A stretch of DNA of 64,000 nucleotides, from the NCBI GenBank assembly GCA_041687435.1, contig JAWLBX010000015.1:20245-84244 (forward strand), written 5' to 3'. Shown piece by piece: positions 59,134 to 64,000 of the stretch (position 1 is the stretch's first letter; each line of letters opens with the position of its first letter). The notes below the pieces were generated by a model. That model made no database searches. It was not told where the DNA came from and was given only the letters and a program-made list of their open reading frames with translations. A program made the translations under genes and the position numbers. This stretch comes from JACKII01 sp041687435. Lineage in GTDB: Bacteria; Pseudomonadota; Alphaproteobacteria; Bin95.

Positions 59134-59284
59134 GCGCACGCCCTCTCCATCTGCGATAAAATGGCAAATATCTCTGACGCGGCCGCAAGGCGTTGACAAC
59201 CCTCAATCGGGGCTTTAACAACGCGCTCCTACCCCGCGCGCAAGCGGTTGCCGCCACCGGCACCGCAGCGTTAGCAGCCGGATT

Positions 59285-59371
59285 GCCCAGGTGGCGGAAT
59301 TGGTAGACGCGCAGGTTTCAGGTACCTGTGGCCGCAAGGTCGTGGAAGTTCGAGTCTTCTCCTGGGCACCA
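59285..59371 (+). tRNA. tRNA-Leu (anticodon CAG)
   Basis: An 87-nt gene with encoded CCA and a long variable arm, as expected for Leu. The acceptor stem is GCCCAGG/CCTGGGC. The anticodon stem CAGGT/ACCTG encloses TTCAGGT, giving CAG. The T arm contains TTCGAGT. It lies between the cyclo-ligase-like gene and the molybdenum hydroxylase gene. Confidence 0.95.
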
Positions 59372-59435
59372 TCTCAACAGCACTATCGCAATGCAGGCAT
59401 CGGGCCTGTCCCGGCACACCGTCGGGCAGCACTGG

Positions 59436-61718
59436 TCAGCCTTCGGAATGATCCTGGATCAGCCGCCAGACCCGCTCCGGCGTCGCCGGCCCGTCGAATG
59501 CGGTCACGCCATAGGGGCGCAGCGCGTCCAGCACGGCATTGGCGACGGCGGGGAAGCCGGCAATCGCCCCTGCCTCGCCCGCGCCCTTGACGCCCAGCGG
59601 ATTGGTCGTGCAGCGCGTCCCGGCAAAGGTTACGTCGAAACTGGGCAGGTCACCGGCCCGCGGCAGGGCGTAATCCATGAACGAGCCGGACAGCAGCTGG
59701 CCAGTCTCCCGCTCATAGACAGCCTGTTCCATCAGCGCTTGCCCTGCCCCTTGGGCAATGGCCCCATGGACCTGGCCCGCAGCCAGCAGCGGGTTGATGA
59801 CCGTGCCGTAATCGTCAACGGCAGTATACCGTTCGAGACGGACCAGGCCTGTCTCGGGATCGATTTCCACCTCCGCAACATGGCAGCCATTTGGGAAGGT
59901 GTGATGCTCGCGGGTGAAATCCTGCAAGGTATCCAACGGCTCACCCTGCTTGCGTGCCTCTGCCGCCACCTGCATCAGCCCAACGTTGCGGTCGGTGCCG
60001 GCGATGCCGAACGCCCCGTCGTCGAATGCGATATCTGTCTCTGCCGCCTCCAATAGCAAAGCCGCGATCCGGCGGCCTTTTGCCTTGATCTGTTCCACCG
60101 CCAGATAAATGGCCGTCCCGGCCATGAACGTGGCGCGGGAACTGCCATGGCCGCCGCCCTTCGCAATCAGGTCGGTGTCGCCAGCCCGGTAGCGAATATC
60201 CTCCGCCGGCACCCCCAACAGATCGGATATAATCTGCGGGAAGCTGGTCTCATGGCCCTGGCCGATGGCCTGAGTGCCGGTGGTGAAGGTGATTCCGCCG
60301 TCCTCGTCGAAGCGCAGTTCCACGTTCTCCTCAGGCGAACCAAACGTCGCCTTGATATGATAGCCGATGCCGAGCCCACGCAGCCGGCCGGCCGCTTCGG
60401 ATGCAGCCTTTCGCGCGGAAAACCCATCCCTGGCCAGCGCCATCGCTGCCTCCACATTGGCGGCGAAATCACCGCTGTCGATCACGGCACCCACCGCGTT
60501 GGTAAACGGCATCGCCGAAGGCGGCACCAGGTTCCGCTGCCGCAAGGCTGCCGGATCGTCGCCGGTTTCCGCCGCGGCCCGGTCGATCAGCCGCTCGATA
60601 ATATTCGCGAATTCGCCAAAGCCCGGGCCGCGGGTCACGCCAACCGGCACGGTGTTGGTATAGACCGCGCCGACGTCGACGTGCAGCGCCGGAATGCGAT
60701 ACGGGCCGCCCGGCAGCTTTATGAATTGCTCGGTATAGATCCGGGCCATGCTGCCGGTGAGATATGCGCCCAGATTGCCGCGGCTCCAGACCCGGAGCGC
60801 CAGAATGTTGCCATCCGCATCCAGTGCCAGTTCGGCCCGTGCGTCGTTATCACGGGCCTGATGATCGGAGACGAACCCCTCGCCCCGCCCGTTGATCCAT
60901 TTGACCGGCCGCCCGGCAACCCGCCCGGCCCAGCACAGCAGCACCATTTCCGGATACATGAAATTTTTAACGCCGAAACCGCCGCCCACATCCGGCGCCA
61001 CGAACCGTACCTTGGCAGGCTCGACCCCCAGTGTCTCGGCCACACGGTCCCGCACCATGTGCAGGCTCTGGGTCGATACATGCAAGGTATAGCGGCCCGT
61101 CGCCGGATTGAATTCCCCGATTGCACCGCGCGGCTCCATCGAATTGGTGACGATGCGGTGATTGTGCAGGTTCAGTTGCGTCACATGCGCAGCGGCTGCG
61201 AAAGCCGCATCGGTTGCCGTCCGGTCGCCGGCCGCCCATTCCAGGCAAACATGCGCCGGGTCGCCGCTGGCGAGCGCGCCGGCAATGGTCGTGACAACCG
61301 GCAGCGGTTCATAACCGACCGCTATCCGCTCGGCCGCGTCCAGCGCCTGCTCCCGGCTTTCGGCTATGACCAGCGCCACCGGCTCGCCCACATAGCGCAC
61401 CCGCCCGCGCGCCAGCGGATATTGCGTTGGATAGCGGAATGGCTCACCGGAATAGACATTAGTCCGTTCATACGGCAGCAGCGGCCCGATGCCCGCCTCC
61501 TCTGCGTCTTGCCCGGTGAGGATGGCAATAACCCCTGGCATGGCAGACGCCTGGGCCGTATCGACTCCCGACACATCCGCATGGGCGTGTGGCGAGCGCA
61601 GGACTACCGCATGCACCAGTCCCGCCGGGTGCAAATCATCTACATAGCAGCCGGCACCGGTCAGAAACCGCCTGTCCTCGGTGCGCCTGGGCGTATCGCC
61701 AATTTTCAGCTTTGCCAT
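59436..61718 (-). CDS. xanthine dehydrogenase / CO dehydrogenase-type molybdopterin-binding subunit
   Basis: A 760-residue molybdenum hydroxylase large subunit. The N-terminal RTEDRRFLTGAGCYVDDL starts the family. Mo-cofactor motifs include DVGGGFGVKN, IGQGHETSFPQI and GGHGSSRATFMAGTAI, and the catalytic Glu715 is in GVKGAGEAGA. The loop normally reading A-Y-R-G-A-G-R-P-E is GVTRGPGFGEF here. The FAD and 2Fe-2S subunits that normally accompany it are absent on both sides. GGGAGG precedes ATG 61718 by 8 nt. It could use subunits encoded elsewhere. Confidence 0.88.
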   Translation of the reverse strand: MAKLKIGDTPRRTEDRRFLTGAGCYVDDLHPAGLVHAVVLRSPHAHADVSGVDTAQASAMPGVIAILTGQDAEEAGIGPLLPYERTNVYSGEPFRYPTQYPLARGRVRYVGEPVALVIAESREQALDAAERIAVGYEPLPVVTTIAGALASGDPAHVCLEWAAGDRTATDAAFAAAAHVTQLNLHNHRIVTNSMEPRGAIGEFNPATGRYTLHVSTQSLHMVRDRVAETLGVEPAKVRFVAPDVGGGFGVKNFMYPEMVLLCWAGRVAGRPVKWINGRGEGFVSDHQARDNDARAELALDADGNILALRVWSRGNLGAYLTGSMARIYTEQFIKLPGGPYRIPALHVDVGAVYTNTVPVGVTRGPGFGEFANIIERLIDRAAAETGDDPAALRQRNLVPPSAMPFTNAVGAVIDSGDFAANVEAAMALARDGFSARKAASEAAGRLRGLGIGYHIKATFGSPEENVELRFDEDGGITFTTGTQAIGQGHETSFPQIISDLLGVPAEDIRYRAGDTDLIAKGGGHGSSRATFMAGTAIYLAVEQIKAKGRRIAALLLEAAETDIAFDDGAFGIAGTDRNVGLMQVAAEARKQGEPLDTLQDFTREHHTFPNGCHVAEVEIDPETGLVRLERYTAVDDYGTVINPLLAAGQVHGAIAQGAGQALMEQAVYERETGQLLSGSFMDYALPRAGDLPSFDVTFAGTRCTTNPLGVKGAGEAGAIAGFPAVANAVLDALRPYGVTAFDGPATPERVWRLIQDHSEG

Positions 61719-61811
61719 CCAACGGCCTCCCTGACGGCAGAGAGTTATCGTTTCCGAAGGTCGAGGCAAATGGAATCCACGCCCCGGTTGAGAATTTGCG
61801 GCAAAATAAAA

Positions 61812-61840
61812 TCCCCTAGGCTTTTCATAGCGCTAGGGGA
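61812..61840 (-). terminator. hairpin with leftward T-tract
   Basis: TCCCCTAG (61812-61819) and CTAGGGGA (61833-61840) form a perfect 8-bp stem with a 13-nt loop. On the minus strand it is followed by TTTTATTTT, so it would terminate leftward transcription entering from the element. It stands just before the integrase region and could insulate the molybdenum enzyme gene. Confidence 0.5.
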
Positions 61841-61847
61841 TCGTATT

Positions 61848-61857
61848 TGGTGGAGCC
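61848..61857 (-). other. possible attachment-site remnant (tRNA 3-prime-end-like)
   Basis: On the minus strand this reads GGCTCCACCA, identical to the acceptor end of several tRNAs and tmRNA, including CCA. It lies about 150 bp before a P4-type integrase gene. Such integrases commonly recombine at tRNA 3-prime ends, leaving a short duplicate at one junction. Only ten bases match and no T-arm is visible, so this is speculative. Confidence 0.25.
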
Positions 61858-61978
61858 AAGGTCCCCCATGCTTTATTCCGATTAATTCCGCCGTCGTCCT
61901 ATAGACCTCAGAATTATTGAATATTTCATCGATATCACTCCAGAATGTTCCGCTTGTTTCCATCACATTCCTCGATAT

Positions 61979-62001
61979 AATGGGGGATAAAATGAGGGAT
62001 A
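61979..62001 (+). repeat. tandem imperfect 11-mer before the integrase start
   Basis: AATGGGGGATA (61979-61989) and AATGAGGGATA (61991-62001) are repeated with a 12-nt period and one mismatch. The second copy contains the GAGGG ribosome site of the integrase gene. It could be an operator for autoregulation or a recombinase arm site. Confidence 0.35.
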
Positions 62002-62005
62002 TGGA

Positions 62006-63235
62006 ATGTCTGGAAGTATCAGGAGGCCGGCGAAGGGCCTAACGGCTGCATTCGTGCGATCGGTTAAGGAGCCCGGCAAGTATTTCGACGGCAACGGGCT
62101 ATACCTGCGCGTCGCCCCTAGTGGATCGCGGCAATGGGTTCAGAGGATCGTCATTCGCGACAAGCGGTGCGAGATCGGTCTTGGCGGTGCCGACCTGGTC
62201 ACGTTGGCTGAGGCACGCGAGGCGGCGCTAGAAAACAGGCGCATGGCACGCTCTGGCGATGATCCCTTGCAGGCTCGACGCATCGCCGCTGGCATTCCGA
62301 CATTCGAGGAAGCGGCCGGCAAAGTACATGAAGCGAGCAAGCCCACATGGCGAAATGGGAAACACTCCGCCGACTTCATCAACTCGCTCACCACCTACGC
62401 TTTCCCGGTGATTGGAACCCGAAAGATCAATGAAATCATGTCGGCGGATATCCTGGCGGTTCTCGAGCGCGAGAATTTCTGGACGACGAAACCCGAAACA
62501 GCGAGGCGAGTGAAGCAGCGGCTTGGAACCGTTCTCAAATGGGCAATCGCCAAAGGGTATCGCACAGACAACCCAGCAGAGGCCGCGGCGAAGGGGCTGG
62601 CGAAACACGACAGGAAAAGCCAGCGCACCCATCGGAAAGCGCTCCCATACAATGAGGTTCCCGGGTGCATCGAAGGAGTCAAGGGTTCCCGCGCATGGGC
62701 CGCAACCAAGCTGGCCCTGGAATTCCTGATCCTTACTGCCGCCCGATCGGGCGAGGTCCGGGGCGCGACATGGTCAGAGATCGACATGAAGACGGCTCGC
62801 TGGACCATCCCGGCATCCAGAATGAAAATGAAAGAACCGCATGTTGTTCCGCTCTCCCCCAGGGCTCTGGAGGTTCTGAAAGAGGCTGAGAGCCTGCGCG
62901 ACCCGTCCGGGCTGGTCTTTCCATCCATGCGCGGCAAGGTGCTTTCGGACATGACCTTGTCGAAGCTGATCCGAGAACTCGGCTTCGATGTCCACGTGCA
63001 CGGGATGCGCACCAGCTTCAGGACATGGGCCCAGGAGCAAACCAATTTCCCATTCGAGGTTTGCGAGGCTGCGCTGGCGCATCGGATCGGTGATAGTGTG
63101 TCGCAGGCATATGCTCGCTCGAACGTGTATGCGAAGCGCGAAAAGCTGATGGCCGCTTGGTCGTCATATCTGACGGCGCCGCGTGGCGAGGTGGTGACCC
63201 TGGCCGGCCGGCAGGCGGAGGCCGCGCAAACATGA
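62006..63235 (+). CDS. int: P4-type tyrosine site-specific integrase
   Basis: A 409-residue tyrosine recombinase. The N-terminal DUF4102-like domain has GKYFDGNGLYLRVAPSGSRQWVQRI. A SAM-like core-binding domain follows (about 96-200). The catalytic domain contains R247 (TAARSGEVRGATW), K276 region, H332-x2-R335 (HGMRTSFR), H359 (LAHRIGDSVSQ) and Y369 (QAYARSNVY). The set is complete, so the enzyme is probably active. GAGGG precedes the ATG. The gene points away from the chromosome on the left and toward the presumed element on the right. Its stop overlaps the next gene (ATGA). Confidence 0.93.
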   Translation: MSGSIRRPAKGLTAAFVRSVKEPGKYFDGNGLYLRVAPSGSRQWVQRIVIRDKRCEIGLGGADLVTLAEAREAALENRRMARSGDDPLQARRIAAGIPTFEEAAGKVHEASKPTWRNGKHSADFINSLTTYAFPVIGTRKINEIMSADILAVLERENFWTTKPETARRVKQRLGTVLKWAIAKGYRTDNPAEAAAKGLAKHDRKSQRTHRKALPYNEVPGCIEGVKGSRAWAATKLALEFLILTAARSGEVRGATWSEIDMKTARWTIPASRMKMKEPHVVPLSPRALEVLKEAESLRDPSGLVFPSMRGKVLSDMTLSKLIRELGFDVHVHGMRTSFRTWAQEQTNFPFEVCEAALAHRIGDSVSQAYARSNVYAKREKLMAAWSSYLTAPRGEVVTLAGRQAEAAQT

Positions 63236-63744
63236 CGAATGATCGGGAAGATAAGAAGCCAGACCGAGACGCAATATTAGAATGGCTGTTATGGGCCGAG
63301 ACCATGACCTCGCAGGCGGGCCGTGACACGTACCCCCCTAGACGTTTGATCAATGCGTTGAGGGCTCTCGATGAAGGGAGAGCAGACGCGATACTCGCGC
63401 CAGCAAAGCGGAGCAACAGCACTAAATCAAAACACGAGCGCGCAGTGGACGTTCTGATTATTGCCGCAGTTGATGCCTTAATAAATATCGGCACCTCACG
63501 AGAGAATGCGATAAAAAAAGTTGCTGAAATTGCCGATGTAAAGCCCGGAAAGATAGTAAATCTGCGCAAGAAACTTAGCAGCAATGGAGAAAAATACAAA
63601 GCGCATAAGCCGGATTATGAGGCTTTAGCGGAAAAATTTATAACATTTGGACTTACTGATAGAGGGCTACCACCTCCAGATGAAAAAATGATCCTTAACA
63701 ATCTAAGACTGAACCTCAGCCTTAGACAGGGAAACCGCAGGTAA
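63232..63744 (+). CDS. hypothetical protein coupled to the integrase
   Basis: A 170-residue hydrophilic protein that I do not recognise. The start overlaps the integrase stop (ATGA). The N-terminus is charged (MTNDREDKKPDRDAI). The middle part, AVDVLIIAAVDALINIGTSRENAIKKVAEIADVKPGKIVNLRKKL, has the spacing of a helix-turn-helix followed by a basic helix, so DNA binding is possible. Composition becomes AT-rich over its 3-prime half. Coupling to the integrase suggests a role in element excision or control; this is inference. Confidence 0.6.
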   Translation: MTNDREDKKPDRDAILEWLLWAETMTSQAGRDTYPPRRLINALRALDEGRADAILAPAKRSNSTKSKHERAVDVLIIAAVDALINIGTSRENAIKKVAEIADVKPGKIVNLRKKLSSNGEKYKAHKPDYEALAEKFITFGLTDRGLPPPDEKMILNNLRLNLSLRQGNRR

Positions 63745-64000
63745 TTGCCATTGCAGGGGGTACGGTCCTCAGTCGTTCACATCATACGCCTCAAACGCCT
63801 CAAGGTACTAATTTGCCAGAAACGCATTGGTCCGCGTCATGTGTGCCGCTCATCATGTTTTGCTGTCACCATGGACATAACTCTACCTCCAATCGTTAGG
63901 TTCATCGCGCCATTGACTGCGAACAAGCGGCTTATACCAACGGTAGAAACCGCTCCACCCGCCACCTGCTGCGAGAGCGCTCGGGCGATTATTTCGTCGG
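63745..64000. other. right edge of window, no gene called
   Basis: About 256 bp after the integrase-linked gene. No frame is long enough to judge. A frame open to the edge near 63900-64000 could be the start of another element gene, but it has no recognisable motif. Confidence 0.5.

Noticed and set aside
60147..61904. 585-codon rightward frame opposite the molybdenum hydroxylase
   Set aside because: Antisense to a well-conserved enzyme; no recognisable motif.
1..64000. CRISPR array, IS element or rRNA operon
   Set aside because: No regularly spaced repeats, transposase gene with terminal repeats, or rRNA-like sequence seen anywhere in the window.

Overview
The window is 64 kb of high-GC DNA with an alphaproteobacterial gene repertoire, most likely Rhodospirillales-like. 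The main support is the pal / tilS / ftsH / folP / glmM run, the Mla-type lipid transport operon, and the many catabolic oxidoreductases and ABC/TAXI solute-binding proteins. It reads as ordinary chromosome with a few AT-rich insertions and, at the right edge, the start of an integrated element. There is no rRNA and no CRISPR array. Two tRNAs are present: Pro-TGG and Leu-CAG.

Layout. 1-6.3 kb: a TAXI-type TRAP binding protein, two small unknown genes, an Xaa-Pro aminopeptidase, an Ldh2-type dehydrogenase and an MFS exporter. 6.3-12.5 kb: tRNA-Pro, a small membrane protein resembling Pycsar TM effectors downstream of a yeast-FCY1-like cytosine deaminase, then catabolic genes (TfdA-like dioxygenase, two SDRs, an M20-type amidohydrolase, a class III CoA transferase). 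12.6-15.3 kb: a 0.9 kb AT-rich gene-poor stretch, a GNAT-like protein and two PAS_5-like proteins. 15.4-20.1 kb: two complete bufferin (copper-buffering RiPP) modules in tandem, each with precursor, DUF692/MNIO enzyme and DUF2063 partner, with one DoxX gene. 20.7-26.5 kb: an OmpA-type lipoprotein and an oxidoreductase cluster. 26.6-27.3 kb: an AT-rich AbiU2-type HEPN gene interrupted by one in-frame TAA. 27.3-30.8 kb: a metallophosphatase, purD and xseA.

30.8-47.2 kb holds two divergent units. The leftward unit encodes an unusual 874-residue ABC exporter, a cyclic-nucleotide-binding protein and a methyltransferase. The exporter's nucleotide-binding domain is degenerate and expanded by an internal duplication. 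The rightward unit is a tightly overlapped chain of four glycosyltransferases, a histidine phosphatase, a polysaccharide-deacetylase-like protein and a small PH-like membrane protein. It runs directly into a Yej/Dpp-type peptide ABC importer. This looks like an uncharacterised envelope glycan assembly and export locus.

47.3-58.4 kb is housekeeping: pal and a short partner, tilS, ftsH, folP, glmM, thiD, then a STAS-MlaE permease, MlaF, MlaD and an auxiliary lipoprotein. 58.4-61.7 kb: a 5-formyl-THF cyclo-ligase-like gene, tRNA-Leu and an orphan molybdenum hydroxylase large subunit. From about 61.8 kb a P4-type integrase and a translationally coupled unknown gene mark an integrated element that continues beyond the window.

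Strongest leads: the degenerate, repeat-expanded ABC exporter with its cyclic-nucleotide and glycosyltransferase neighbours; the tandem bufferin modules with a shared TCAC-N6-GTGA motif upstream of both; and the ochre-interrupted HEPN gene.
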